Position numbers and translations under genes: made by a program. A model generated the notes under the pieces. That model saw only the letters and a list, made by a program, of their open reading frames with translations. It had not been told where the DNA came from and made no database searches. Shown here piece after piece: positions 35,801 through 48,700 of a stretch of 64,000 bases of DNA (position 1 is its first letter; each line of letters opens with the position of its first letter). This DNA comes from Asterochloris sp. CNOR1 (taxonomy: Eukaryota > Chlorophyta > Trebouxiophyceae > Trebouxiales > Trebouxiaceae), in contig OZ017758.1 of the NCBI GenBank assembly GCA_963969365.1, positions 2,232,001-2,296,000 of the forward strand. Reading direction: 5' to 3'.

Positions 35801-38011
35801 GTTGCTCCACCACGTGTGCAGAGCTGGCTTGCGGATGACACCTGCAGAGAGGTTTGCAAGGTCTCCACCCGTTGGGCGTGCTGGTTTGACACATTATGCC
35901 TCTGCTTGTGGAGGTGGGCCCAGTGAGAGCTCCGAAAAGGCTGTGCGTGTTGGAGGATGGCACTTCAGCTGCTTTGCCTCTGCTTGTGGTGTAAGAAGTG
36001 GACCCTGTGAGGGCAAGGCCATTTGCACAGCTTGCAGCCATGGGTGCAACAGCCATGCTCCTCTGGGAGCACCACGTTCACAGCAGCCCTCACGACGGTT
36101 GCAGGTCCCCGGCCCTGCTGCCTGCGGGTGCTTGGCTGCCGCAAGCACAAGAGCTTTATTAATCGACATGATTACATTTAGAGTCCGTAGCCTCCAATGA
36201 ACGCCTCCAATGAACGGGCATGGGACTCTGTAGACCAGAGAGATCAGTCGTCCATTGCAGTTCATTGCCACTGTTGGACACTGTGGGTCCCTGCAGGTGT
36301 TTGGCTGCCGCAAGAAGATGAGCTCCATCGCCATCCTGGACTATGGCGGCGCCAATGAGCTGTATGCGCGCATGCAGCAGCTGGCTCAGCAAGGCCGCCT
36401 TGACTTCCAGAGGCAGTCGTCCGACCTGGGCGGCCTTGTGCCGCAGCAGCAGCCGTCCCAGGTGCGTACCCCTTCCCAATGAGGCTGGGCTGTCTTGCAG
36501 ATAGCATTCTGCCACTTCTGTTCAGATGACCGCAGATTGGTGCCGCATTCTGAGGACGAGCAAGCAGAATTCACCTGCAATCCTCTGCTTGGCGGTCTGC
36601 AGTGCACCGTGCATAGTCCATCGCTTGGGCAGCCAAGCTGTAGCCTCAAGTGGGCTCCCACAGTTGCTGTTTTGCTTAGCGTGGATCGCAACTCTGTGTG
36701 TGCTCAATGTCTTACAGCAACACAGCATGCAGCACGCCCAAGAAACACAGCCTGCTGTCTGCTGCTGCAGGTGCCGCTGCAGCCTCAGGACATTGACTGG
36801 GGCGATGGTGCCGCCAGCCTGAGCAACAGCAGCGAGACGCGGAGCCTGGTTGAGCAGCAGGGAGCCCTGTCTGCCAGCAGTGCCAGCCGCCATGGTGGAG
36901 AGATCGCAGGCGCAGCTGCTGCCGGCATGGGTGGTGGCCAGGCAGATGTCCGATTTGCAGCAGGGGGCATGATGGGCAGCTTGGGGCCATCCCAGCCTGC
37001 AGGTGGGCTTCATGGTTTGCACTTGATTCATGACTGCATCCCTGCAGAGGCGTGCATGTGCATCCCTGTGAGGTTGCATGCAGCAGCACAGCTGTGGGGC
37101 AGCAGCAAGATCCTGTAGGGACTCTTTGGAAAGACAGGGTGGTCTGCACCGTGTCGGCATTTGGTTTGAATTGAGGGAGAGTATGTGCCCATACAAGCCT
37201 TGCAGCTGAGGATGCACTGGCGATCCACAGGTGCAACACGTATGTATGCACACATGTATATACGGCGGCTGGCCGCCACATGCTGTGTCATCCCAGGCAG
37301 GCCAATGGGCGGGGCCTTAGGCAGCGCTTCTGCATGCCTTCATCCCCGCGCTGTGCCCTGCAGGGGGGTCCAGCACCCCGGCCAGGCCGCCTGGGGCCGC
37401 CAAGGGCTCCGCATTTGAGAGGCAGCTGGCCATGAATGGCGTGGCCTGGGCCCCCAGTCGCGTGCCTGCTTTTGCCCTTCTGGGAAACCCCCAGCTGCAG
37501 CAGCAGACCGCTGGCCTGCTGCCTCCAGGATCGCTCTCGTGGGCCGGCGCTGCTGCGCGGGGCAGCGGCTGGCAGCCAGGGCTGGGGCTCCCGGCGGAGC
37601 ACCTGCAGCAGCAGCAACACCATGGCGCCGTCTGGCCGGGCCCCTACCAACCGTCTGGTGAGCGCGTGCCTGCCACCAGTTGCGCCGGGTGTCAGGCAGC
37701 CTTCTGCACTAGATGGCTTTTTGGAGGCAGGTGGTCCACGCGAGGGCCACTGGGTCTGCTGGATCCTCTATGCATGGGCAGGTTCTCCCTGAGCAATGGG
37801 CGCCTGCCTCATACAGCAATGGGTGTCCCTGGACGCTGTTAGCTGTAAATGCTGACTTTGGCGCACTGCCACAGAGGCTTGCGCATGTCACAGCAGTTGT
37901 ATGAGTCCCATTCTACACCACCCTGCAGATGGAAACCCTCCTGGACCCTCTGGCAACCTCCCATACCCTAATTTACTCCATTGGCCAGTGAACCAGCAAG
38001 GCTGGTATTGA
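29859..38011 (+). CDS. SECISBP2: SECIS-binding protein 2-like, with two N-terminal-side zinc fingers
   Basis: SBP2 binds the SECIS stem-loop in selenoprotein mRNAs and directs UGA decoding as selenocysteine. Thirteen exons: 29859-29916, 30230-30531, 30799-31008, 31509-31630, 31843-32051, 32493-33949, 34356-34559, 34985-35112, 35509-35683, 36297-36461, 36771-37002, 37364-37657 and 37929-38011; 3639 nt, 1212 aa. A C2H2 finger (CQACGKVLANHATLAQHLKDKH) lies at about residues 23-45; note CX2C-X12-HX4H. A second, U1-like finger (CRVCKVTCC with HCSSKRH) spans the junction 33949/34356. Next come YCKQVITAELNHVVVELLQ and KRKRLVSGLREVAKAVK, matching the SBP2 Sec-incorporation region, then the L7Ae RNA-binding core (VVVAPNIDQIETEGGLDD, GLPVVFALTRKKMG, SSIAILDYGGANELY). 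The rest is mostly disordered Gln/Ser/Ala sequence, including two DVLxSWMT motifs. The L7Ae match is firm; the fingers are not part of animal SBP2 as I know it. Confidence 0.88.
31005..31100 (+). repeat. Echo of exon tail plus donor (SBP2-like gene)
   Basis: The exon end AGGCCCAGCTTCAG with donor GTGCGC (31008/31009) is followed in the intron by AACCCCAGCTTCAG with GTACGG near 31089, preceded by a GGCAACTGT block that also occurs in the exon. Confidence 0.75.
34250..34430 (+). repeat. Decayed copy of the zinc-finger exon head
   Basis: The exon at 34356 begins GTGTGCAAGGTAACCTGC and includes AACTTTGAGCAGCAC. About 104 bp upstream lies CCGTGCAAGGTGACCTGC followed by CAACTTTGAGCAGCTGC. The upstream copy has lost the conserved Cys/His pattern and frame. 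A still weaker copy may lie near 34182. Confidence 0.85.
35225..35590 (+). repeat. Two decayed copies of the L7Ae exon head
   Basis: The exon at 35509 (GGAAGTGGCCAAGGCTGTC ... CCCAACATCGACCAGATTG) has a copy starting 35342, 167 bp upstream (GAAGCGGTCAGGGCCTCC ... CCAAATGTTGATCTGGCTG), behind its own CTGCAG. A weaker copy begins about 35229. Confidence 0.85.
35600..35805 (+). repeat. Decayed copy of the L7Ae exon tail
   Basis: The exon tail CTGCTGGGCAACATTCTGG (35605) to CTCACGCGTAAAAAGATG is echoed 114 bp downstream as CCGCTGGTCAACACCCTGG (35719) to CTTGCATGCAAGAAGGCTG within the intron. The copy contains an in-frame stop. Confidence 0.85.
36126..36325 (+). repeat. Copy of the exon head GTGTTTGGCTGCCGC
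   Basis: The exon starting 36297 (GTGTTTGGCTGCCGCAAGAAG) is echoed 168 bp upstream as GTGCTTGGCTGCCGCAAGCAC at 36129 inside the intron. A separate 13-bp direct repeat (CCTCCAATGAACG) lies at about 36190-36215. Confidence 0.8.
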
Positions 38012-39759
38012 ACGTGTGCCGGTGCCCCCAGCGGCTGCAACACTTGTTCAGCGCATGGCGCCGCGGGATTGGCAGACTGCTGATGCTGACAGCCCTGGGG
38101 GCATGCCAATTCTCTTTCTGAATGACAACCCTGCATGATGCTGCGTGACGAATTGGCCGACCGCTGGTGAGCGCTCTGCTCCGTGCCTTCTTTGAACAGG
38201 CACTGAGCAAGTGCTCGATTGCCCTCGTCTCTGCGGTTGGTAAAGCTTTGGGCTTATGTCAAACAGTCTGCATCCACCTCTGTCTGTGAACAACTGAGGC
38301 TCTGCAGGATGCCATGGGCTGCATGCCTCTTAGAAGTGCAGTTTGTCCCGTCAGGTCAACCTTTGAAACATTGAATGTTTTGTTGGCTGTGTGACCTCAC
38401 CTGCGTATCTAATAAAGCTGTTTGTTCTGATTAATATTTGAAGATGCACTAGCAGGGGCAGAACTTCGGGAGGCGATAGCAGACACCTTCATTGCTGCCG
38501 GCACCAGCAGACACCACTGAGAGTGAGACACAATGGTTCAAGGTACCTGCAAGCAGGAGGGAGCATTTGTTCAGGGTGATAAAGACATGCAGTGTCCAAC
38601 TGCAATTGCAAGCTGGATGCAACGCAATGGTGTGGTCCACCTGGAGTAGTATGCAGTGCTTTGTATCACATCTTTCTCAGCTTGACTGTGGCTGTTGTAG
38701 GAAATCTTCTAGCCTGCTCAAGGGCGATGCCAGCACTGGTTCCATAAGACAGCCACTTGCTCGGCTGGCATGGTGTAGTCAGGTTTTTTCGCAGCACTCA
38801 CTCCACTTGAGAGTGCACCTGATGCTTCCACATGTTGGGAAGTGGGGAGCCATCCACTTGAATTGCCACAACATGTTTCCTGCAGAGTCACAAATGGCTG
38901 AGCTCAGTGGTCACAACCAGGAGGGAACGGGGGGACCCTGTGATTAGGACTCCCATGTGCCTCTTCGCCAGCCCTGTTGCCTAGCTGGCAGCTAGAGAGC
39001 TAAGGACTAGGAGTGCCACCTCAATCAAACTAACCAACAATGCTGAACAGGGTCAATCTTCAGACCCCTGAGATCCAAAGGATCATCCTGGCAAACGCAG
39101 CAAAGAACCCTCAATGACATGGTCTTCTTGCACTTAAGCCCGTACAGACATCGGGCGGCTTCTTCTGGATACATTACCGGTTTCTGGTGAGAAAGGCGTA
39201 TCTGTTTAGTTTCAGAAGGCCCCACCTGTTCGCCATACCTCTGTCCAGAACAGGGAGGCCCACTAGCAACCCACCCCAGAAGTACGAGTCGCTGATCACC
39301 CCAGGCGGTTTTTGTGACCAGCCATCCTTTTTCTGGCCTTAAGTTCCTAGGGACAGGCTCTGCGCAGCCTGGGCAGGACCTCATTCAAGCCAGAGTCCCC
39401 TTCCAGGAGAGGTACTAGAGAGAAGTGAGGCACCACAAACGATAGGCATCTGCAAGAATATTGTGCTTTAGAGTTAGCATGCAAGCCCATCGGCACCAGT
39501 GCACAACATTTTGACCACCTGCGCAAGGCCTGTGCATGTAGGCTTGGCAACTCAGCTGTCTGTGCTCATCTGCAGGCCGATGTGCATGGGTCTGGGATGA
39601 GGAAGGGCTGCTCCCTCGCCACCTCTGAGCCAGCCAGCTCTCTGCCAGGTGCAGCGGCGCGAGGGAGCGCCACGCCACACTCAGCGCGCCAGAGGATCCC
39701 ACCCGACACAGCACCAATCTCCGCCTGCCTGGGCAGACTTCCCAAGCTTGGTAGCAGGA
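38012..39759. other. Intergenic region; atypical segment at 39000-39390
   Basis: Contains the 3' region of the SBP2-like gene (AATAAA at about 38412) and the upstream region of the receptor kinase gene. Within it, 39000-39390 has visibly lower GC and a 119-codon minus-strand reading frame (39384-39025) whose residue make-up differs from the neighbours. I do not recognise the product; a relic of a mobile element is possible but unproven. Confidence 0.35.
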
Positions 39760-42700
39760 ATGTGGGCCACCCGGTGCGTTGAGGCCTCTGGCACAACAGC
39801 ATGCAGGCAAGTGGTGCAACAGGAGCTCCCCAACCCCGCCAGGAATTGCTGCTCAGGCAAGGCCCTCGGCTCAGGCAGCAGCAGCTGCGCTGCTGCCGCA
39901 GCGCCCCGCACCAGCAGGCAGGAGCCAGCGGCAGCAGCAGGCACCTCCTGGAGCACCCAGCGGGCGTGGCAGGCCGTCGTGGTGCTGCTGCTCGCTCTGC
40001 TGCCAGCCAGCACAGCGGCAGCGGGAAACGACACCAGCCTCACCCCAGTCTCCACCTCCACATTCCCCTCCAATGCTCCCTATCTGAAGGGCAATGAGCT
40101 GCCTGCGGGGACGTACGAGGGCCTCTACACCAGCACCTGGCGCCTCATCGGCGAGAACCTAGACCCCAACAACTACTCGGTGGCCGACGCATTCATCAAC
40201 CGCACCAGGGCTAATCAGGCCTTGAGCTATGATTGGGCTTTGGCCAACTGGACTCAGGTGGCGGCTCAGTCAGCCACGGTCGAGCCTTGTCCAAGTGAGC
40301 AAACCTCAAGATCAGCTGGCTGCCTAGGGCATCGGGACCCACTGGCACTGTGGCCTGCATCTGGTTGCAATCTTGCCTGCATGCAAAGCTAGCCAGCAGC
40401 AGCATATGCGTTGCTCAGCACCTGTTTCGGGCGAGATGATGGCACTCACTGGTACTGTGCCCCTGCATCTGGCTGCCACCCTACACGTGCAAGCCCGGCT
40501 AGCCAGCAGCAGCACCTGATTGTCTCGGGCACACTTCTTGGGTCAAGACACCGCAAGCCTGGGCAAGGATGCTCTGATAGTTCCATGCACCCACTTCTGG
40601 AACCCTGGATTAGGCGGGGTTTGCTGCGCAGGAAGGCCCACTCTTACCTCTGGCGTGCACCAGCTGTGCCCTGATGACCAGGAGGGGTGTCCCTTGGCAT
40701 TTCTCCTGCCGCCTCTCAGACACCGCCACACATCACCCCAACCCTCAGCATGCATGCCCTGCAGACAAGAACCGCACAACAGACCCGGCAGCAGCCAACA
40801 TGACCCGCTTCATGGGGCTGGACCTCATCATATACATGAACTGGACTCGAGGCAGCCTGTGGCCCATCATGGGTCTCACCACGCAGACCAACCACCAGCT
40901 GGCCGTCAATGCCCTCAATTCACAAGGGTACCGAATGGTGAGCTCGCCCCTGCCTGCATGGGCAGTCCCAACCATGTGTGTCACACGTTTGCCCCCTTGC
41001 TGTGCACTTTTGCAAGCAGTTGTTCAAAGCTTGCGCATAGCATCACGACAAAGATTCACACCATCACCTTGCAAACCACCCCCGGGGCTGGAAGCACTGT
41101 TCAGGTGGGAGCCGGATCTTGCTGGCCCTGTGTCAGCTAGCTGGGCCCTAGACAGGCCCTGCTGCACTGCCGGCCTGCCTGCCTTGGCGGCATGCGCCTT
41201 CCTGGTGCCCTCATCCAGGACTCACCCAGGCTGTTCAGCAAGGCCTGCAGACCAGCAGGATCTGTCCCTTCCCAGCCTGTATGGCATAGCAATATGTGGC
41301 AGCCAGTGCCCCGTAGCGTACTCCTCAGCATGCTGCACCGAACCTCATGTGTGACCCTTTGTGCCACTTAGTCTGTCTGGCACATGCAGGTATCCTGGAT
41401 CACCCAGGAGATCAACCTGACCGCTTCAGCCGCTGCCATCATGTCCAGGATGCCCATTGCCAAGCAAGCGGCCTTCCAAGTCGGCCTCATGGTGAGACCA
41501 GCAGTGGTCTGGCTATCAACTGCACTGCATGGAAACAGGTCTTGTTGGTGGACGTAGGTCAGTTTTGTTGTTGTGGATTGCAGCAGTGACATGTCGCATC
41601 TGAAGCCAGCTGGGTCCGCCCAAGCCTGAGTGGATAGGCTTGGCAATGCGATATGCACCCTCTGCTCAGCTGCAGTGCAGCGGTCGTCAGGCAATCCTGT
41701 TGGGCTGCAGCACCAGAGCGCTGCATGCCTGAACAGCACGTCTGCTGCATCAGCCTCCTGGTGTGTGTCATGTTGTCTCCACAATGCCACCATGCCCAGT
41801 GTGCCCTGGCCTTCTGCATGTTGTCCTCTTCCTCAAGGTGCTCACCCATTGTAGTGCCATGCGTGCCCTTTCTCACATCCCACATGACCCCCTCCCTGCC
41901 TGCCTGACTCTGCAGATGACATGCCCGCCATGCTCAGTCACGATGCCCACCCAACCCCTTCCCTGTCTGCCTGCGTCTGCAGACGGCCTGCAGGTGGCGC
42001 TGGTACACAGGGTTGCCTGAGCCAGTCTCCACCCTGCAATTCAACAGCCAAAACATCCTCCTGCCTGCCTGCAGACAATGAGGCCTCCTGTGGTTCGCTT
42101 CACGGCACCAGCCTGCCTCTGCCTTCGCATCTAGCACTGCTGTGCACCTTTTCCTTCTTTGGACCTGTCCCAGCCCTGATCCCTGTGGCTGCATTGTGCT
42201 GCCGCGCTGCCCCCTTTCGCTCACCCCAGCCGCGTGTTCACACGCACCACCTGCCTGCCTGCAGATGACGGGGCCTGCCCTGGTCCCCTTCACGGTGGAA
42301 AAGCAGGACCTGATGATGGCCTCGCTGCAGAATCTGCTGATCACGGAAGCCAAAGTGGTCATGATGAAGTGCCTGTACGTCCAGGAGCAGGCCTCCGACC
42401 TGACCAGCAACCTGGACAACGCGACCATCTCTGTGATGATGACTCAGGATCTGACCGGCTCAGACCTCAGCATGGTGAGCCTGTTGTCCGGCGGTGGTGG
42501 GTGCAGCGCAGTCTCTGTGCTGAGGATCCAGGGCCTGGTCAGGCTCGGTGCGGCCCCTGACATGATGAACTTCTCACCTCAGCGAAATGACCTCTGTGTG
42601 GGCTGTTTTTGTGCAAAATGGGGCCCATGTCACGCCTGCCTGTTGGGGGCTGCAGTGACCATGTCTGTATGATTTCTTACCCGGGACCTGACTGGCGCAG

Positions 42701-45700
42701 ACTCGGACCTGGTGAGCTGTCTGATGTGCAGCATCACTTTGCTTTGGGACACATGATGCCTGCATGTCCCTGTGCACAGCAGCACACTGTGTGGCTCCTG
42801 CAGATGCTGAGCCCCACTGCTGTTCAGAGGGGTTCTGACTAGCACATTGTGTCTGCCCACCCCCTACCTCTGAGCGTTGCTTGTTACTTATGGTTGCTTC
42901 CTGCAGACGCTGTCCTCGGTGACGACCAGCTCTGGAGGACCGTCCCTGTTCAGCACCATGATGCTGTCAACTGGCGGCCTGCAAGTGAACAGCATCAACG
43001 TGACCAGCCTAGCCTACATGCCAGGCATCTCCACCTCCGACCAGGCTGCTGCAGCAGCACAGGACACAGATGATCCCAACATCGGGGTCATCGTTGGGCC
43101 TGTTGTTGGCGGCGTGGCCTTGCTGGCCGTGGTGCTAGGTGTGCCCTGTTTGCTTGGCCTCTCCCTCATGTACTGTGCGCCTGCAGTCCCTTGTCGGGTT
43201 TGTTTCCTTTCCGGTGTGCTTTTACGTCGTCCAGAGGCACCCTCATGTCCACTGCGCTTGCCCCCCCCCCCTTCGCCTGCTGCATTGCCTGTCAGGCCCC
43301 TTGCGCGCTCTGGCAGAATGTTGCCTGCTTGCCCTGGAAGCAGGCATTGTGTCGCTGTGCCATGCGACATATCTATGCGTGCCAGATCCTGCCCATTAAT
43401 AAAACCATCCCTGGCATTTCATCTCAGGCGTAAACCTCTGTCAGCTGAGTCAGGCTACAGCCAGAGGCAGCAGGCTTCCCTGGTCAACAGCACCTGAGAT
43501 TTGCATTTTGGTCTTGTCTGCAGCAGTGGTGGGCCTTGTCATAAGGAGGAAACGGAGGCAACATCCCACATCCAGCCATCTGGTACGCAAAGCTGGCCAG
43601 TGGTGGTGCAACTTGCCGCTCCTGACCAGCAGCACCCACTAAATATGCGCCTGGCATGGGGCAATGCCTGTTGTGTCTTGGTGCTGCATCTTGCGCAGTT
43701 GCCTGTGCTCTGCATGTGCTGCATGCCTAGCTTGCTGACATGCAGCAGATCAACCCACAGCACAAGCTTAAGCAGGGCTGCCCCTATGTGTGATCCATGT
43801 GCTTTCTGCCTGTACCATCAGCTGTGACTTATTGCTCTGCAGAAGGATCCAGAATCCAAGGATGGGCTGGTCATATCCAGGTCTGCTGGATCAGGGTCTG
43901 AGCCCTCTCTGCCCAATAGGTCAGCGGAGATGCGCCCCCAGGAGAGCCTGTTCACTGTCAGCAGCAAGCAGTCTGGTAAGCCTCAATTCACCTCAGCACC
44001 CCCCATCTTCCTGCAGCCCCCAAATGCAACCTGGTCAGGGCATGCAGGCCGGCAGCTCCGGCTTGCTGCAGCTGCACATCTCGACACCAGTGTGCAATGC
44101 TGTCGAGCTGCGCAATGCCAGTAGGCTCAAATGCTCACAAGAAGCCAGCAGTGTGCGTGCCCTGCATCTGTCACTTGCTCCCTTGCTTAGATCTGCTGCC
44201 GCATGCTGCCATACATGTCAGTCCAAGTCCTGCTGGCTCCCCTTGTCAGCAAGCTCTGTCCTGTTTGCAGATGCTCTTAGCGCCCGTGCCAGCACACCTC
44301 TGAGCGGGCGGGGACTGCACAATAGGTGGGACATTGACCCCGAGGACGTCGAGATCCTCAAAACGGGCGATGGCGACCTGTGGCTGCTGGGAGAAGGCAG
44401 CTTCGGCAAGGTGGGTGGGGCAAGGGCTTCACATGGGTTGAGTGGCGGAACCTTTTGAGCGACGTGCTGACCCAGGCACGTCACGATTCTCAGACGGGTA
44501 TGATGGCGAGTTGTGGCTGCTGAGCAGCTGACTGCACAGTGTTGTGCACACCCAGGGCAGTATGCTGACCCATAGGAGCTTGAACATCAAGCAGGACAGT
44601 GACAAGCTTTGACGGCTGGGGTCCAAACCCTATAAGCTTTCAAACCCTCCACCCAATCTGGGTGGGTGAGTGAGGCAAACTGTGTTTGGGCAGCACTATG
44701 TCAGACTTGAGCGACAACGGCGAGCTGGGGCTGCTGGGGTCTGGCGGCTTGTGCCAGGGGCTTGGGGCCTGAACCTGTTGGCAGGCCTTTTCAGCCATGT
44801 GCTGCTGCCACCATGCGCTGCTCCGAGGCTAGGCACTGCTCCAATCTGCCGGTGTTGGTCAGGGCACATGATCGGCACCCACCGGCCAAGTATCCAGATG
44901 TGCTCTGTGCTCTGCAGGTGTACAGGGGCATCATGCGTGGGGTGCAGGATGTTGCTATCAAGGAATTGATTGGCACCACTGAGTACCAGCATGCCAGCTT
45001 TCGCAAGGTAACCAGACTCACATATGCACACCACACACATGCACAGCCAATCCTGTGGCACCTTTTTTTGATACCCTCATTGGCTTGATGCCTACATCTG
45101 TGCACACCCATCTGTGCAGATCCATGCCGAATTCCGCAAAACACTGTTCAGGCACCTGCACCTTGGTGCTCGCATACCACACAGCCAGTGCAGTGGCACA
45201 GCGCCATACCCCTACCAGCATGATGCCTGTGCCTGCACAGGCAGCACACCATCCTGCAGCACATGTTTCTGTGGGGCTTGCTTCTGGCAGCAACCCCTGC
45301 ACATGCTGTCTGTGGTATGGCCGCACCTGCTCTTTGCATGCGCCTGCACAGATAGTGTCTGCCCGTCCCTGCAGCACCACTGCAGGGGGCTGAGACCCGC
45401 CTGTGGCACAGCCGCACCTGCTGCAACCGTGGCCTGACTATAGCTGGTGCACGTCTGCGTGCCTGCACGTGTTGCAGCTGAGAACCTCTGCAACACCTCT
45501 GCAGGAGGTTGAGATCATGAAGAGCCTGACCTTTGACAACAACGTCTGCCAATTCTATGGCACATGCCCCAAGGGCGGCAAAACGTTGCTGCTGCTGGAG
45601 TTTTTGGAGGTCCGCCTTTGCTGATGCTCGTTGTGTGGGGGGCATGCCTAAGGACTGCTAAGACTTGGCTCGCTGCCTGATAGTACAGACCTGGGTCTGG

Positions 45701-48700
45701 CAGCTGTTTGGCAGGCTCACTGCTTTTGCGGCCTCTTCCCTTGTTTGCTCAGGACACAGGTCATTGCCTGACTCTATGATTCGGGCGTCCCCTGCTTCTT
45801 TCTGACCCCTGGTCGCCCTCCCAATCTCTATCTCTGTCTGCAGGGCGGCAACCTGCGTGATGCCTGGATGAGGCATGGAGCTGACCTCAAGTGGAGCAAC
45901 AGGGGATGGTTGGTGGCACTGGATGTGGCTCGGGGGCTGCACCACCTGCACACCAACAAGGTCATTCACTGTGACCTCAAGACCTCGGTGAGTCCCGCCT
46001 GTCTTCTGGTTTGACAGCACGTTGTCGTTTTCACAATTGTAATACGTGACTGGAATGTGCCTGACTGGCTGCGATGAGTGCTCAGCAGCAGTTACACGCG
46101 TCAGCTTCTGCTCTACATGTGCCGCTGTTTTAGTCAATGGGACTGCCCAGCAAAATGCCAACGGCGGTTTGGCACCGAGCAGATTGCTTGACGATTCTGC
46201 AGTCAGTGGAGCATATCAGTGCCAGATGCAGCTGTACCCACCTCACAGGAGCCTGTTCACATCTACTGAGGGGGAGGCTTAGCCTGTGTGCTCACACCTC
46301 CTGAGGGAACACCTGAGCCCTGAGGGGGATCCTTAGCTTTATGCTCACTTTATCGAGGGGGAGCCTTAGCCTGTATGCACGCATCTGCTGAGGGGGCACT
46401 GCTGCTGCAGAACATCCTGCTCACGAAGAACTTTGAGAGCGCCAAGGTATCTGATGTTGGGCTTGCCAGGTGAGCCCTGAGGCCATAGACACAGCATGCT
46501 TGGTGACGCTTCAGTGTCCCTGAGACAGCTGAGCGTGCCGGTGACGCGCTCAGATGTCCAAGGCGGCAGCTGGGCTTGTTGCGCCCACTTGCAAAGGCAG
46601 CATGCCTCATACGATGCCAGCTGCTGGCCTTCCTCTGCCTTGTTTACTCTTCGGCAGGCTGGCAGGCCATGTCTTCGTGGGCTGAGCTGTCTGGCGGACT
46701 GCAGGATCATGGACACCAGCAGCCACTCAGCAGCCAACCAGGGCACATTCAGCTATGCTGCTCCAGAGCTCCTGCTCAACCAGAAGCTGGACGTGAAGGT
46801 GAGGGTGCAAGCTGGCATGACCTGCAACGTGTTGCGCTGCCACAGGCAGGAGCTTCAAACCCTGCTGTCAGCAAGCGTGCAGCAGGCTGTCTCTGCTGCT
46901 GTGTGCATTGTTCTCCTGAGCGTTCAGGCGACCCATGGCACAGCACCCTGGTGCTGCCTTCATCTCATCTGATTTGTCTACTGTTTGTTCAGGTAACATG
47001 GCCCACCTGGTCCTGCCTCTAGCTCCTCTTAACTTGTCCACAGGATCTTGGCTCACCTTTCAGGCAACATGCATAGCACAGCTGGTGCTGCCCTCACCTG
47101 CTCCTGTGTGTCTGCAGCTCTGACACGGTCTTGCATGAGCTGCATGCACCCCATGCCACAGCACACTAGATGTCGCTTGCATGCGCTGCTGGCTGAGCTC
47201 CACAGCTTTGGCCTGGTCCCTGCACAAGCTGCATTCAGCCTGGCGCAAACCCAGCATGCTGCATGCTTTTAGTTTTGCTGCAGGCTGACGTGTACAGCTT
47301 TGGTGTGGTCCTGCATGAGCTGGTTACCTGGGAGATCCCCATGCGCGGTCGCCTGCGCGACATCCAGCCCCACGAGTGTCCCCCCGGCATCGTTCAGCTC
47401 ATAGAGGAGTGAGCCTGGTGCTGCACCAGCTGCTGTCCTGATGTCGGCTGCGGCAGTTGCAGCCACTCTGCAGGCACCAGCTGCTGCCTGCACTGGCTGC
47501 TGTTGACACATCAGCTGCTGAGCTGCTGTGACCACGGCATGGTAGGCAGAGCCTGCTGGCTGGCATACCTGGGCCGGTCAATACCTCTGTGGCTGCCCAA
47601 TATGCTGCTGGCACAGCTGCAATAAAGCAAACTAGTTTTATTTCTGCTGCCCACAGCGCCAGATGCTTCGTGACACTGCTGCTGCAGACAATGACTCGTC
47701 TGAAGCATTGCCCTTGCGCGTGTGTGTGCAGCTGCCTGGTGGTGGATGTTCAGCTGCAGCGCACTGCTCCAGACATCTGGTGACACTGCTGCTGTGAACG
47801 TCACTTGTCTGACGCACCGCCCTCGCCTGTGTGCAGCTGCCTGAAGGTGGACGTCCACGTGCGGCCCACCGCTAGGGAGGCTTTCCAGCGCATCAAGACC
47901 ATCATGCAGGAGGCGCAGCCCCTGACAGGCGGCACCCGCCTTCAGAGCCTGGCAGACCGGCCCATGAATGATGTGAGCGGCTGGCACATGGCCAGAGCAA
48001 GCCTGGCTGCTGGGCTGCACTGCACCTGTCAGCAGCATGCTGTGTGTTTGAGCACGTCCACCTTGGTGAGGCCTCAAGCTCCCCTGGTGTGGTCAAATCC
48101 CACAGCACAGCTGGCTGTCCCACGCCTACCTGCATGCTGCATGTGGGCTACGTCATTTGCAGGTCAGGAACAAGCATCTCCCCTGCTGTCTTTGCAGAGG
48201 CTGAACTTGCCTGATGCTTGCAGGTCCTCAATGCAATGGAGGGCAAGACGCGCCTCAACCAGGCCAGCTGGCCCAGCGAGGCCTCAGGCTCGAATGCCTC
48301 AGGCCTGACCTGCTGTAGCACCAGCTCGGCAGACTTGGCGATGCCCCCCAACCCTGTGGAGGGGCAGGCAGGGTACCCCTTGATCGAGGACCAGCAGCGG
48401 GCCAATCTGCGTCTGGGGTCGCTCCATGACAGCGCCAACTCGCGCCTGATCAGCCCTCAAAGCTCCAAGAACATGGCTGCTGCATCTTCGGGGCCCCACC
48501 AGTTGGGCCCGAGCCCCCTGGCTCCGCAGCCCTTGCAGTGCCAGCCACCGGCCAACATCCAGCTGACGGGGGTGCAGCACCCCAAGTGGGTGCCCAACCA
48601 TGGGTTTGTGTCGCCTTTTGCGGCCTTTGGGACGCCACAGGCTCAGCTGCAGATAATAAACGAGGCCTCCGGTGTCATCTCCAGCACCGACAGCACAGGC

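Noticed and set aside
43258-43275. Poly-C run as a structural or regulatory element
   Set aside because: A short homopolymer in an intron pyrimidine-rich region; nothing suggests more than a simple-sequence run.
43976-44140. Possible extra exon in the receptor kinase gene (MQPGQGMQAGSSG frame)
   Set aside because: The exon at 43843-43975 joins the exon at 44271 directly in phase 1; the intermediate frame does not fit that phase at an available acceptor.
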